The notes below the pieces were generated by a model that made no database searches, had not been told where the DNA came from, and saw nothing but the letters and a program-made list of their open reading frames with translations. The position numbers and the translations under genes are program-made. Shown here piece by piece: positions 8,744 through 17,945 of a stretch of 64,000 bases of DNA (position 1 is the first letter of the stretch; the number at the start of each line of letters is the position of its first letter). Location of the stretch: positions 1 through 64,000 of the forward strand of contig NZ_CP125655.1 in NCBI RefSeq assembly GCF_030053835.1, in the 5' to 3' direction. Origin of the DNA: Cellulomonas sp. ES6 (GTDB lineage: Bacteria; Actinomycetota; Actinomycetes; Actinomycetales; Cellulomonadaceae).

Positions 8744-9808
8744 GTGATCGACTTCCGCTACCACCTCGTCTCCCTGATCTCGGTGTTCCTGGCGCTGGCC
8801 GTCGGCATCGCGCTCGGGGCCGGACCCCTCAAGGAGACGATCGGCGACACGCTCACCGGCCAGGTCGACCAGCTCCGCGCCGAGAAGGACGCGCTGCGGG
8901 CCGAGCTCGACGACGCGGGCACCGACCTGGCCGCCGCCGACGCCTGGGTGCGCGCCGCGGGCGCCGAGCTGGTCGACGGCACGCTCGACGACCGCCGGGT
9001 GGCCGTCGTCGCGCTCGGCGCGGTGGACGGCGACGCGCTCGCGGCGGTCGAGGACCAGCTCACCGACGCCGGCGCCACCGTGAGCGCGGACGTCACGCTC
9101 AACCCGGCGTGGACGTCGACGGACCTGCGCCAGTTCCGCTCCGCGCTGGTCGGCAACATCGAGGCGTACCTCGACCCGCAGCCCGACGACGACGCGACGC
9201 CGGACACCGCGCTCGCGGAGGCGCTGCTCCAGGGCCTCACGGGGGCCGACCCGGCGCAGCCCGACGAGCTGAGCACCGACGCGGCGACGCTCCTGGAGCT
9301 GCTGAGCTCGGGCGACGACCCGCTGGTCGCCTTCGGCGCCGACGTGACGACCCCCGCGGACGCCGTCGTGCTCGTCGCACCGACGGTCGTGCCCGCGGAG
9401 GCGGAGGCCGCTGCGGGCGGCGACGCCGACGAGCTCCAGGCCGCGCTCGACTCGCAGATCGCCCTGGCCCGGGTCGCGCAGACCCGGTCCGAGGGCGCCG
9501 TCGTGGTCGACGGACCGCTCGCCGAGGGCACGCTGGTGCAAGCGATCCTCGCCGACGAGGACGCGTCCCGGGCGATCACGACCGTCTCGGACGCCGACAC
9601 CGCGACCGGGCAGGTCTCCGTGCCGCTCGCCCTCAACGCGCGCATCGGCGGCTCCGGCGGTCACTACGGCCACGGGGAGGACATGACGACGCTCCCCGAG
9701 ACGACGGTGCTGCCGCCGGTGGACCGCACGCCCGTCGCGTCCGGGTCGGACGACGCGTCCGACGACACCACCGGGGACGGCGCCGACGACGCGGGCGGCC
9801 AGGGGTGA
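8744..9808 (+). CDS. steB: SteB / MctB-family membrane protein
   Basis: Protein of 354 residues starting VIDFRYHLVSLISVFLALAVG, a membrane helix at once followed by a coiled coil (LRAEKDALRAELDDAGTDLAAAD), then a mixed alpha/beta extracytoplasmic domain and an acidic Asp/Ser tail. This is the family called SteB in Corynebacterium (SteA partner) and MctB (Rv1698, copper resistance) in M. tuberculosis. Here the steA neighbour argues for the cell-separation role. GTG 8744 gives the conserved IDFRYH beginning. The stop overlaps the next gene by 4 bases. Confidence 0.85.
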   Translation: MIDFRYHLVSLISVFLALAVGIALGAGPLKETIGDTLTGQVDQLRAEKDALRAELDDAGTDLAAADAWVRAAGAELVDGTLDDRRVAVVALGAVDGDALAAVEDQLTDAGATVSADVTLNPAWTSTDLRQFRSALVGNIEAYLDPQPDDDATPDTALAEALLQGLTGADPAQPDELSTDAATLLELLSSGDDPLVAFGADVTTPADAVVLVAPTVVPAEAEAAAGGDADELQAALDSQIALARVAQTRSEGAVVVDGPLAEGTLVQAILADEDASRAITTVSDADTATGQVSVPLALNARIGGSGGHYGHGEDMTTLPETTVLPPVDRTPVASGSDDASDDTTGDGADDAGGQG

Positions 9809-10734
9809 GCGTCGCGCGCCGGCTCACGGCGGCAGCGGTCGCGCGGGTCACGACCACGTTGGTGCGCGGCGTGCTCGACGACGACCCGCCGGGCGGCGCC
9901 CGGACCTGGGAGCGCACGAACCACCGGGGCGAGCCCGTCAGCCTGCTGGGCGGGCCGGCGGTCGCCGCGGGCGTGCTCGCCGGCGGCGTCGTCGGTGCGC
10001 CGTCGGTCCGCGACGGCGCGGCGCTGGCGGTGGCGACCACCGCGGCGACCGCGTTCGGCCTCGTCGACGACCTCACGGAGGACCGTGACGGCACGGTCCG
10101 CAAGGGCCTCAAGGGGCACCTGGGTGCGCTCGCGCGCGGCGAGGTGACGACCGGCGGGCTGAAGGTGCTGGGGATCGGCGCGGGCGCGCTGGTCGCCGCG
10201 GCGCTGAGCAGGCCGCACGACGCCCCGGTCGCCGGCCGCGGGCGCGCGGTGCTGACCCGGCTCGTCGACGTCGCGGTGGACGGCGCCCTCGTGGCCGCCA
10301 GCGCGAACCTCGTCAACCTGCTCGACCTGCGACCGGGCCGCGCGCTCAAGGCCGCCGGGCTCGCCGCCGCCCCGGCGGGCGTGCTCGGGGGCCGCGGCGG
10401 CGCGACCGCCGCAGCGGTCCTGGGCTCGGTCGTCGCGGAGCTCCCGGACGACCTGGCCGAGCGCGACATGCTCGGCGACTCCGGGGCGAACGCCGTCGGC
10501 GCCGCCCTCGGCGTGGTCGCGGTCCAGCAGTGCCCGCGCCCGGTGCGCGTCGCGCTGCTGGCCGGTGTGCTGGCGCTGACGGTGGCCTCGGAGCGGATCA
10601 GCTTCACGCAGGTCATCGCGCGCACCCCGGTGCTGCGGGAGATCGACGCCTGGGGTCGACGTCCGGCGCACGTGCCGGGACCCGCCCGGACGTCGCCCGG
10701 CGCCCCGGAGACGGACGGGGTGCCCGGGCGGTGA
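9805..10734 (+). CDS. MraY/WecA-like glycosyl-phosphotransferase (family 4)
   Basis: Membrane protein of 309 residues. The signatures of the polyprenyl-phosphate N-acetylhexosamine-1-phosphate transferase superfamily can be seen: an Asp-Asp pair in FGLVDDLTE, NLVNLLDLRPGRALK (MraY-type N-x-x-D) and MLGDSGANAVGAALG near the C-terminus. By family it would load a sugar phosphate onto a lipid carrier, but the sequence is short and divergent, so activity is uncertain. GTG overlaps the steB stop (GTGA) and the stop overlaps the flippase gene in the same way, indicating tight co-translation. Confidence 0.75.
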   Translation: MSVARRLTAAAVARVTTTLVRGVLDDDPPGGARTWERTNHRGEPVSLLGGPAVAAGVLAGGVVGAPSVRDGAALAVATTAATAFGLVDDLTEDRDGTVRKGLKGHLGALARGEVTTGGLKVLGIGAGALVAAALSRPHDAPVAGRGRAVLTRLVDVAVDGALVAASANLVNLLDLRPGRALKAAGLAAAPAGVLGGRGGATAAAVLGSVVAELPDDLAERDMLGDSGANAVGAALGVVAVQQCPRPVRVALLAGVLALTVASERISFTQVIARTPVLREIDAWGRRPAHVPGPARTSPGAPETDGVPGR

Positions 10735-12557
10735 ACCGGCGGGGCGTCCTGTCGGGTCTGGCGGGCGCGGCGGCCCTGATCTCGGTCGTGACCGTCGTCA
10801 GCCGCCTGCTGGGCTTCGCGCGGACGCTGGCCTTCACCGGCAACGTCGGCATCACCGCGGCGGGCGACGCCTACGCGTGGGCGAACACCCTGCCGAACGT
10901 GCTGTTCGAGGTCGCGGCCGGTGGTGCCCTCGCCGGCGCCCTGATCCCGGTGCTCGCGGCGCCGCTGGCCCGGGGGATGCGGGACGACGTGTCGCGCATC
11001 GCCTCGGCCATGCTCGGCTGGACGCTGGGCGGCCTGACGCTGCTCGCCGCGGTGCTGGCGCTGGCGGCCGAGCCGATCGCGCTGCTCGCGACGACGCGGT
11101 CGGACGCCGGCCACGACCTCGTGGTGTTCTTCCTGCGGGTGTTCGCCGTGCAGCTGCCGCTGTACGGGCTCGCCGTGGTGCTGTCCGGGGTCCTGCAGGC
11201 GCAGCGCCGGTTCTTCTGGCCCGCGTTCGCCCCCGTGCTGTCGAGCCTCGTGGTGATCGCGACCTACCTCGGCTACGGGGCCGCGCTGCGGCACGCCCAG
11301 GTCGACGCCGCGTCGAGCGACGTCGGGGTCCTGCCGGCCGGTGCGACCGCGCTGCTGGCGTGGGGCACGACCGCGGGCGTCCTCGCCATGGGCCTGCCCA
11401 TGCTGGTGCCCGTGCACCGCTCCGGCGTCCGGCTGCGCCCGACGCTGCGGTTCCCCGACGGAGTCGCCGCGCGGGCGCGCGGGCTCGCGCTCGCGGGCGT
11501 CGGCGGCCTCGTGGCGCAGCAGGTGGCCGTGCTGGTGACGACGCTGTGGATGGCGCGCCGGTTCGGCGGTGACGGCACCCTGGTGGCGTACCAGCAGGTC
11601 GTCCAGGCGGTGTACCTGCTGCCGTACGCGGTGCTCGCCGTCCCGCTGGCGACGAGCACGTTCCCGCGGCTCGCCGAACGCGCGGCCCGGCCGGGGCGCG
11701 AGGGGTACGCACCGCTCGCCGCCGTGACCACCCGGGCGGTGCTGGTCGCGGGGGCGGTCGGCGCGGCGGTGCTCGCCGCGGCCGCGCCGGCCGTCGCGCG
11801 GGCGTTCGTGGCGATCGGCACGGGCGACGAGCGCCTCATCACGTCGGTGGGTGTCGCGCTGACGCTCATCGCCCCCGGGCTGCTCGGGCTCGGGCTGATC
11901 TTCCACGTGTCGCGCGCGCTGTACGCGCTGGAGCGGGGACGGCTCGCGGTGCTCGCGGTCAGCAGCGGCTGGGCCGCGGTGGTCGTGGCGTCGTGGGTCG
12001 CGTGCGTCGTGCTGGTGCCCGGCGCGCAGGACGGCCCGGCCACCCTGCGGGCGCTCTCGCTCGGCAACACCGTCGGCATGGTCGTCGCGGGGGCCGTGCT
12101 GCTGCTGGCGCTGCGCGCCGCGGCGGGCCGGAACGCGATCTCGGGGGCCGCCCGCACGGTCGCGGTGCTCGTGGTCGGCGGAGCGGCCGGCGCGACGGCG
12201 GGCCGCTGGACCGTGGACGCGGTGCAGCGGTTCACCGACGGCCTGGGCGGGGCCGTGGCGGCCGCGGCGGGCGGCGGGGCGCTCGCGGCCTCGGTGGTGG
12301 TCGGGGCGGTGTGGCTGCTCGACCGGTCGACGGTGACCGGGCTGCTGCGGCGCCGCGCGACGCCGTCCGTGGCGCACGCGGGCGGCGCGCGGGACCGGGC
12401 CGCGGCGGTGCCGGGGCAGGCGGGCGTCGCGGGCGGGACGGGCGCGGGCGGTGCGGCCGCAGGAGCGAAGGAGGCCGTCGGCACCGCCGGCACCGCCGAC
12501 GCCGCGGGGACGGACGCCGGCGCCGCCGGCCGGGACGAGCAGGAGGCCGGGCGGTGA
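10731..12557 (+). CDS. murJ: MurJ/MviN-type lipid flippase
   Basis: Polytopic membrane protein of 608 residues with the MOP-superfamily MviN opening (ALISVVTVVSRLLGFARTL) and about 14 membrane segments, ending in a low-complexity Ala/Gly tail of about 60 residues. Family members flip lipid II or other lipid-linked sugars outward. Overlap with a MraY-like gene on one side and a glycosyltransferase gene on the other suggests it exports the product these enzymes make, which may or may not be canonical lipid II. GTG start is fixed by the GTGA overlap. Confidence 0.88.
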   Translation: MNRRGVLSGLAGAAALISVVTVVSRLLGFARTLAFTGNVGITAAGDAYAWANTLPNVLFEVAAGGALAGALIPVLAAPLARGMRDDVSRIASAMLGWTLGGLTLLAAVLALAAEPIALLATTRSDAGHDLVVFFLRVFAVQLPLYGLAVVLSGVLQAQRRFFWPAFAPVLSSLVVIATYLGYGAALRHAQVDAASSDVGVLPAGATALLAWGTTAGVLAMGLPMLVPVHRSGVRLRPTLRFPDGVAARARGLALAGVGGLVAQQVAVLVTTLWMARRFGGDGTLVAYQQVVQAVYLLPYAVLAVPLATSTFPRLAERAARPGREGYAPLAAVTTRAVLVAGAVGAAVLAAAAPAVARAFVAIGTGDERLITSVGVALTLIAPGLLGLGLIFHVSRALYALERGRLAVLAVSSGWAAVVVASWVACVVLVPGAQDGPATLRALSLGNTVGMVVAGAVLLLALRAAAGRNAISGAARTVAVLVVGGAAGATAGRWTVDAVQRFTDGLGGAVAAAAGGGALAASVVVGAVWLLDRSTVTGLLRRRATPSVAHAGGARDRAAAVPGQAGVAGGTGAGGAAAGAKEAVGTAGTADAAGTDAGAAGRDEQEAGR

Positions 12558-13642
12558 CCGGACAGCGGGTGCTGCAGGTGCTGGGGTCGAGCGCGGGCGG
12601 TGTCGCCCGGCACGTCGCCCAGGTGGCCGCCGCGCTGTCCGACGCGGGGGACCGGGTCGTCGTGGCCGGCCCCTCGGGGTTGGCGGGGGTCGTCGCCCCG
12701 GCGGACGGCGGGGCGCGGTTCGTGCCCGTCGAGATCGCGGACCGCCCGCACGCCTCCGACCTGCGCGCGCTCGCCCGCCTGGCGCGCCTGTCCCGCGACG
12801 CGGACGCGGTGCACGCCCACGGGCTGCGCGCGGGTGCGCTGACGGTGCTGGCGGTGCGCTCCCGGCCGGGGCGCCGGCCGCGCGTCGTCGTCACCCTGCA
12901 CAACCTGCCCGTCGGCGGCCGCGCGGTCCGGGCGGTGTCGGCGGTGCTCGGGCGGGTGGTCGCCCGCGGCGCCGACGTGGTGCTCGGCGTCTCGGGCGAC
13001 CTCGTGGCGCTGACCCGGGCGCAGGGTGCCCGGTCGGCCGAGCGCGCCCTCGTCCCGGCGCCGGCCCGCCCGGCGCCGTCGCGCGGGGCCGCGCAGACAC
13101 GTGCGGACCTGGGCCTCGCGAGCACCGACGAGCTGGTCGTCACGGTCGCCCGGCTGGCGCCGCAGAAGGGCCTGGACACCCTCGTGCGCGCCGCGGCCGC
13201 GGCCGCCCGGACCCGCCCGGCGCTGCGCTGGGTGGTCGCGGGGGACGGTCCGCTGCATGACGAGGTGGAGGCCGCGGCCCGTGCGGCCGGCGCGCCCGTG
13301 ACGCTGCTCGGGCGGCGCGAGGACGTCGCCGACCTGGTGGCCGCGGCGGACGTGGTCGCGTCCACGGCGGTGTGGGAGGGGCAGCCGATCGCCGTGCAGG
13401 AGGCGCTGGCGCTCGGCGCGGCGCTCGTGGCCACGGACGCCGGCGGCACGCGCGAGGTGACGGGCGACGCCGCGGTGCTGGTGCCCGTCGGCGACGCGGA
13501 GGCGCTCGGCGCGGCGGTGGCGGGCGTGCTCGCGGACGCCTCCCGCCGCGACGCGCTGCGGGAGGCCGCTCGCACCCGGGCCGCCGGGCTCCCGCGGCTG
13601 CCGGACGTGCTGGCGCAGCTCGAGGCGCACTACCGGGGCTGA
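12554..13642 (+). CDS. GT4-family glycosyltransferase
   Basis: Retaining glycosyltransferase of 362 residues with a GT-B fold. The N-terminal glycine-rich loop is LGSSAGGVARHVAQVA, and the nucleotide-sugar half contains VARLAPQKGLDTLVRA, VVAGDGPLHDEVEA and the E-x7-E element in VWEGQPIAVQEALALG. The donor and acceptor cannot be read from sequence. GTG overlaps the murJ stop. It is the last gene of the coupled steB-transferase-flippase-GT series; pyrG has its own promoter 100 bases on. Confidence 0.85.
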   Translation: MTGQRVLQVLGSSAGGVARHVAQVAAALSDAGDRVVVAGPSGLAGVVAPADGGARFVPVEIADRPHASDLRALARLARLSRDADAVHAHGLRAGALTVLAVRSRPGRRPRVVVTLHNLPVGGRAVRAVSAVLGRVVARGADVVLGVSGDLVALTRAQGARSAERALVPAPARPAPSRGAAQTRADLGLASTDELVVTVARLAPQKGLDTLVRAAAAAARTRPALRWVVAGDGPLHDEVEAAARAAGAPVTLLGRREDVADLVAAADVVASTAVWEGQPIAVQEALALGAALVATDAGGTREVTGDAAVLVPVGDAEALGAAVAGVLADASRRDALREAARTRAAGLPRLPDVLAQLEAHYRG

Positions 13643-13730
13643 GCCGGTCCGAGGCGAGCGGCACGTCGGTCGCCGACGGCGTGTCACCGGCGTCACCCGG
13701 CGCGTCGGCCCGCCGGCCGCTCGCGTCGGG

Positions 13731-13745
13731 TACAGTGGAAGCCCG
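13731..13745 (+). promoter_or_regulatory. Leaderless promoter of pyrG
   Basis: The -10 hexamer TACAGT at 13731-13736 ends 8 bases before GTG 13745, so transcription should begin at or within a base or two of the start codon. No ribosome site is present. Confidence 0.65.
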
Positions 13746-15442
13746 TGGCAGAGCGCGCAAATCGACTCTCCGGGCGGTCGGACTCCACGACCCGGCACAT
13801 CTTCGTCACGGGAGGCGTCGCCTCCTCACTGGGCAAGGGCCTGACCGCCTCCAGCCTGGGACGACTTCTCCGCTCCCGCGGTCTGCGGGTCACGATGCAG
13901 AAGCTCGACCCGTACCTCAACGTCGACCCCGGGACGATGAACCCGTTCCAGCACGGCGAGGTCTTCGTCACCGAGGACGGCGCCGAGACGGACCTCGACG
14001 TCGGGCACTACGAGCGGTTCCTCGACGTCGACCTCGTCGGGTCGGCGAACGTCACGACCGGCCAGGTCTACTCGCACGTGATCGCGAAGGAGCGGCGCGG
14101 CGAGTACCTCGGCGACACGGTCCAGGTGATCCCGCACATCACCGACGAGATCAAGACGCGCATGCGGTCGCAGGCCGCCGACGACGTCGACATCATCATC
14201 ACCGAGATCGGCGGCACCGTCGGCGACATCGAGTCGCAGCCGTTCCTCGAGGCCGCCCGGCAGGTGCGCCACGAGCTCGGCCGCGACAACGTGTTCTTCC
14301 TGCACGTCTCGCTGGTGCCGTACATCGGCCCGTCGGGCGAGCTGAAGACCAAGCCGACGCAGCACTCCGTGGCCGCGCTGCGCAGCATCGGCATCCAGCC
14401 GGACGCCATCGTGCTGCGCTCCGACCGCGAGGTGCCGCAGTCGATCAAGGCGAAGATCGCGCTCATGTGCGACGTCGACACGCAGGGCGTCATCTCCTGC
14501 AAGGACGCGCCGAGCATCTACGACATCCCGCGCGTCATCCACGCCGAGGGCCTCGACGCGTACGTGGTGCAGCGGCTCGGCCTGCAGTTCCGCGACGTGG
14601 ACTGGAGCGGGTGGGACGACCTGCTGGAGCGCGTGCACCAGCCGGCCCACCACGTCGAGATCGCGCTGGTCGGCAAGTACATCGACCTGCCCGACGCGTA
14701 CCTGTCGGTGACCGAGGCGCTGCGCGCCGGAGGGTTCCACCACGACGCGAAGGTGCGGATCCGCTGGGTCACCTCCGACGACTGCCAGACGCCCGACGGG
14801 GCGCAGCGCGCGCTGTCCGGCGTGGACGCGGTGCTCATCCCCGGCGGCTTCGGCGTGCGGGGCATCGAGGGCAAGCTCGGCGCCCTGCGGTGGTCGCGCG
14901 AGAACCGGGTGCCGACGCTCGGCATCTGCCTGGGCCTGCAGACCATGGTCATCGAGTACGCGCGCAACGTGCTGGGCCTGCCCGGGGCGTCGTCGTCGGA
15001 GTTCGACGCGGACCCGGCCGACCCGGTGGTCGCGACCATGGCGGAGCAGCTCGCGATCGTGGGCGGCGAGGGCGACCTCGGCGGCACGATGCGCCTCGGC
15101 TCGTACGAGGCCGTGCTCACCGAGGGGTCCGTCGTGGCGGAGGCGTACGGCACGACCCGTGTCACCGAGCGGCACCGCCACCGGTACGAGGTCAACAACG
15201 CGTACCGCGACAAGCTCGAGGAGGCCGGCCTGGTCATCTCCGGGGTGTCGCCGGACTCGTCGCTGGTGGAGTTCGTCGAGCTGCCGCGCGACGTGCACCC
15301 GTACTACGTGTCGACGCAGGCGCACCCGGAGTTCAAGTCCCGGCCCACCCGCGCGCACCCGCTGTTCTCGGGCCTGGTGGCCGCCGCCCTGGCCGCGCAG
15401 CAGGCGGCCCCGGCCGGGCGCCGCGCCACGGTCGAGGCGTGA
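13745..15442 (+). CDS. pyrG: CTP synthase
   Basis: Converts UTP to CTP using glutamine. The 565-residue protein has the synthetase domain with P-loop [20 protein letters not shown] (about residues 20-40) and a C-terminal class I glutamine amidotransferase domain with the nucleophile Cys in [11 protein letters not shown] and a final [13 protein letters not shown]. Length and motif order are normal. GTG is used because a -10 hexamer sits 8 bases upstream. The stop overlaps the NUDIX gene, an arrangement shared with mycobacteria (Rv1699-Rv1700). Confidence 0.97.
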   Translation: MAERANRLSGRSDSTTRHIFVTGGVASSLGKGLTASSLGRLLRSRGLRVTMQKLDPYLNVDPGTMNPFQHGEVFVTEDGAETDLDVGHYERFLDVDLVGSANVTTGQVYSHVIAKERRGEYLGDTVQVIPHITDEIKTRMRSQAADDVDIIITEIGGTVGDIESQPFLEAARQVRHELGRDNVFFLHVSLVPYIGPSGELKTKPTQHSVAALRSIGIQPDAIVLRSDREVPQSIKAKIALMCDVDTQGVISCKDAPSIYDIPRVIHAEGLDAYVVQRLGLQFRDVDWSGWDDLLERVHQPAHHVEIALVGKYIDLPDAYLSVTEALRAGGFHHDAKVRIRWVTSDDCQTPDGAQRALSGVDAVLIPGGFGVRGIEGKLGALRWSRENRVPTLGICLGLQTMVIEYARNVLGLPGASSSEFDADPADPVVATMAEQLAIVGGEGDLGGTMRLGSYEAVLTEGSVVAEAYGTTRVTERHRHRYEVNNAYRDKLEEAGLVISGVSPDSSLVEFVELPRDVHPYYVSTQAHPEFKSRPTRAHPLFSGLVAAALAAQQAAPAGRRATVEA

Positions 15443-16053
15443 CGGTCGCCGACGCGACGAGCGGGGGGCCGGCCGACCGGCCGGCCCCCCGCCCCGTCCT
15501 GGAGCACACGGACCTGCACCACGGCAAGATCTGGGACCTGGTGTCCGAGACCGTGGACCTCGGGGAGTCGCAGGTGGTCCGCGAGTTCGTCGACCACCCC
15601 GGTGCCGTCGCGGTGATCGCGCTCGACGAGGACGACCGCGTGCTGCTCCTGCGGCAGTACCGGCACCCGGTGCGGGCCGAGCTCTGGGAGCCGCCGGCCG
15701 GCCTGCGGGACGTCGACGGGGAACCGCCGCACGTGACCGCCGCCCGCGAGCTCGCCGAGGAGGCCGACCTGCGGGCCGGCTCGTGGCACGAGCTCACGGA
15801 GTTCGCCACCTCCCCGGGCGGGTCCACCGAGCGGATCGTCGTGTACCTGGCCCGCGACCTGTCGGAGGTGCCCGAGGCCGAGCGGTTCGCCCGCGAGGAC
15901 GAGGAGGCGGGCATGGTCCCGCTGTGGCTGCCGCTCGACGACGCGGTCACGGCCGTGCTCGAGGGTCGGCTGCACAGCCCGAGCGCGGCGGTCGGCGTCC
16001 TGGCGGCTGCCGCGTCGCGCGACCGGGGCTGGAGCACGCTGCGCCCCGTGTGA
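15439..16053 (+). CDS. NUDIX hydrolase, ADP-ribose pyrophosphatase type
   Basis: Protein of 204 residues. The Nudix box is read as GLRDVDG(x)[15 protein letters not shown], with the catalytic RELAEEA, and the ADP-ribose pyrophosphatase-type sequence [19 protein letters not shown] precedes it. Members hydrolyse ADP-ribose to AMP and ribose-5-phosphate; the mycobacterial neighbour of pyrG (Rv1700) has this activity. GTG overlaps the pyrG stop by 4 bases. In mycobacteria a tyrosine recombinase follows, but here that gene is absent. Confidence 0.92.
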   Translation: MTVADATSGGPADRPAPRPVLEHTDLHHGKIWDLVSETVDLGESQVVREFVDHPGAVAVIALDEDDRVLLLRQYRHPVRAELWEPPAGLRDVDGEPPHVTAARELAEEADLRAGSWHELTEFATSPGGSTERIVVYLARDLSEVPEAERFAREDEEAGMVPLWLPLDDAVTAVLEGRLHSPSAAVGVLAAAASRDRGWSTLRPV

Positions 16054-16135
16054 CCTGGGTGTTCACCCTTCGCCCGATCGGTGGACGTCGAGCCTGACAG
16101 GTCAGGGAGAGCCGGGGAGCGCCGATGACACGGGT

Positions 16136-17104
16136 GTGCCCGACGCCAGCCCCCCGCCGCCCTCGCCGGCCGGGGTCGTCCTGGCCGGGACGCACGCGGC
16201 GGTGGTGCTCGGCCTGTGCGCCGTGCTGTGCCTGGCGGGCGCCGTCTGGCCGCCGTCGCCGCTGACGCGGGTCGGGTACTGGTACGCCGGCGGGGCGGTG
16301 CTGGCCGTCGCGACGGTCGCCGCGGTCGTCTGGCGGCACCACCCGCGCACGCCGCTGGTGGCCGTGCTGCTCGGGATCGCCGTCGGGGCGGCGATGGTCG
16401 CCGTCTGCCGCACCGCAGCCGGGGTGGTGACGACGTCGCTCGGCCTGGTCGTCGCCGGGCAGGCCGCCGCGCTGCTCGGCAGCCGGCGGCTGGCGCGTGG
16501 CCTGCTGCTGCTCGTCGTCGTCACGCTCGCCGGGGCGATGGTCGCGGCCCCGGTGCCGTTCCGCCCGGCGAGCTGGGTCGTGCTGGCCGTGATGACGGTC
16601 GTGACGAGCGAGCTGGTGACGTACCTGCTGTCGCGGCTGCGGGAGCTCGCCACGACGGACGACCTGACCGGGGTCCTGACCCGCGCGGCGTTCGACGAGC
16701 GCGCCGCCGCCGTGGTGGCGCGGACCACCCGCGACGGCCGGCCGGTGAGCCTGGTGTGCCTCGACGTCGACGACTTCAAGGAGGTCAACGACACCCAGGG
16801 GCACCAGGCGGGCGACGACGTCCTGGTGCGGCTCGTCGACGCCTGGCGGGGCACGCTCGGACGGCACGACGTCATCGGCAGGCGGGGCGGCGACGAGTTC
16901 GCGGTGGTGCTGGCCGGGCGCACCGCGGAGGACGCCGAGGTGTGGGCGCTGCAGGCCGACGCGGTGCGGGCGCCGGGGGACCCGACGTGGAGCCACGGCG
17001 TCGCCCAGGCGCGCCGGGACGAGCCCGTCCGCGAGGTGCTCGCCCGCGCGGACGCCGCCCTGTACGCGCGCAAGGGCGACCGCATGGCGGAGGGCCTCGC
17101 CTGA
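16136..17104 (+). CDS. Membrane diguanylate cyclase (GGDEF)
   Basis: The 322-residue protein has about five or six membrane segments in residues 15-165 and then a GGDEF domain. The catalytic motif RRGGDEF is intact at about residue 250, and DDLTGVLTRAAFDER, LDVDDFKEVNDTQGHQAGDD also match. The inhibitory RxxD site that normally precedes the motif is not seen (LGRHDVIG instead), so product feedback may be weak. GTG 16136 is the only start that includes the whole membrane region; its ribosome site is poor. No PDE (EAL/HD-GYP) gene is in the window. Confidence 0.88.
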   Translation: MPDASPPPPSPAGVVLAGTHAAVVLGLCAVLCLAGAVWPPSPLTRVGYWYAGGAVLAVATVAAVVWRHHPRTPLVAVLLGIAVGAAMVAVCRTAAGVVTTSLGLVVAGQAAALLGSRRLARGLLLLVVVTLAGAMVAAPVPFRPASWVVLAVMTVVTSELVTYLLSRLRELATTDDLTGVLTRAAFDERAAAVVARTTRDGRPVSLVCLDVDDFKEVNDTQGHQAGDDVLVRLVDAWRGTLGRHDVIGRRGGDEFAVVLAGRTAEDAEVWALQADAVRAPGDPTWSHGVAQARRDEPVREVLARADAALYARKGDRMAEGLA

Positions 17105-17118
17105 CCGCCGGCCCCGCC

Positions 17119-17139
17119 ACGTCGGGGACCCGCCGACGT
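17119..17139. terminator. Possible bidirectional terminator
   Basis: A 7-bp perfect dyad ACGTCGG/CCGACGT with a 7-base loop lies between the convergent diguanylate cyclase and exporter permease genes. There is no T-run, as is common in very GC-rich genomes, so support is modest. Confidence 0.4.
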
Positions 17140-17945
17140 CAGCGGCTGGTGGACACCCGGTACTGCGCGTTCGCGAGCGGTACGAAGATCGCCAGGAACA
17201 GCGCGGACCAGATCAGCGTGTAGAGCTCGGGGTTCTGCAGCGGCCACGCCGTGGGTTCGGGCACGCCCGGTGGGATGTTGCCGAACAGCTCCCGTGCGGC
17301 CTGCGTGACCGCGGAGACGGGGTTCCACTCCGCGAACGTCTGCAGCGGCGTCGGCAGCGTCTCCAGCGGGACGAACGTGTTGGCCACGAACGTCAGCGGG
17401 AAGATGATGATGAACGACGCGTTGTTCACGACCTCCGGGCTCGGCACCAGCATCCCAACCCACGCCATGATCCAGGAGATCGCGTAGGCGAACGCCAGCA
17501 GCAGCCCGAACCCGGCGAGCGCGTCGAGCCACGACGACCGGATGCGCCAGCCGACGACGAGGCCGGTCAGCCCCATGACGACCAGCACGATGACGTTGTT
17601 GACGACGTCGGAGAACGTGCGGCCGGTGAGGACGGCGGACGGCGCCATCGGCAGCGACCGGAACCGGTCGAGGATGCCCTTCTTGAGGTCCTCGGCGAGC
17701 GCCGCCCCGGTGACGGTCGCGCCGAAGATGACCGTCTGGGCGAAGATCCCCGCGATGAGGAACTCCCGGTAGGCGGACCCGCCGCCCTGCTGGTCGATCG
17801 CGCCGCCGAAGACGTACGAGAACAGCAGCACGAACATGATCGGCGACAGCGTGGTGAACACCAGCAGGTCGGGGACCCGCTTGATCTTGATGATGTTGCG
17901 CTTGGCGACGACGGACGCGTCGGCCAGCACGGCGGGGAACCGCAT
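17139..17945 (-). CDS. ABC-2 type exporter permease (DrrB-like)
   Basis: Permease of 268 residues with about six membrane helices and the ABC-2 hallmarks LLVFTTLSPIMFVLLFSYVFGG and LPMAPSAVLTGRTFSDVVNN, the usual DrrB family form. It pairs with the ATPase encoded just upstream; the ATG shares one base with that gene's stop (TGATG). Family members export daunorubicin-type drugs, lipids or other hydrophobic compounds; the substrate here is unknown. An adjacent two-component system may control it. Confidence 0.9.
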   Translation of the reverse strand: MRFPAVLADASVVAKRNIIKIKRVPDLLVFTTLSPIMFVLLFSYVFGGAIDQQGGGSAYREFLIAGIFAQTVIFGATVTGAALAEDLKKGILDRFRSLPMAPSAVLTGRTFSDVVNNVIVLVVMGLTGLVVGWRIRSSWLDALAGFGLLLAFAYAISWIMAWVGMLVPSPEVVNNASFIIIFPLTFVANTFVPLETLPTPLQTFAEWNPVSAVTQAARELFGNIPPGVPEPTAWPLQNPELYTLIWSALFLAIFVPLANAQYRVSTSR

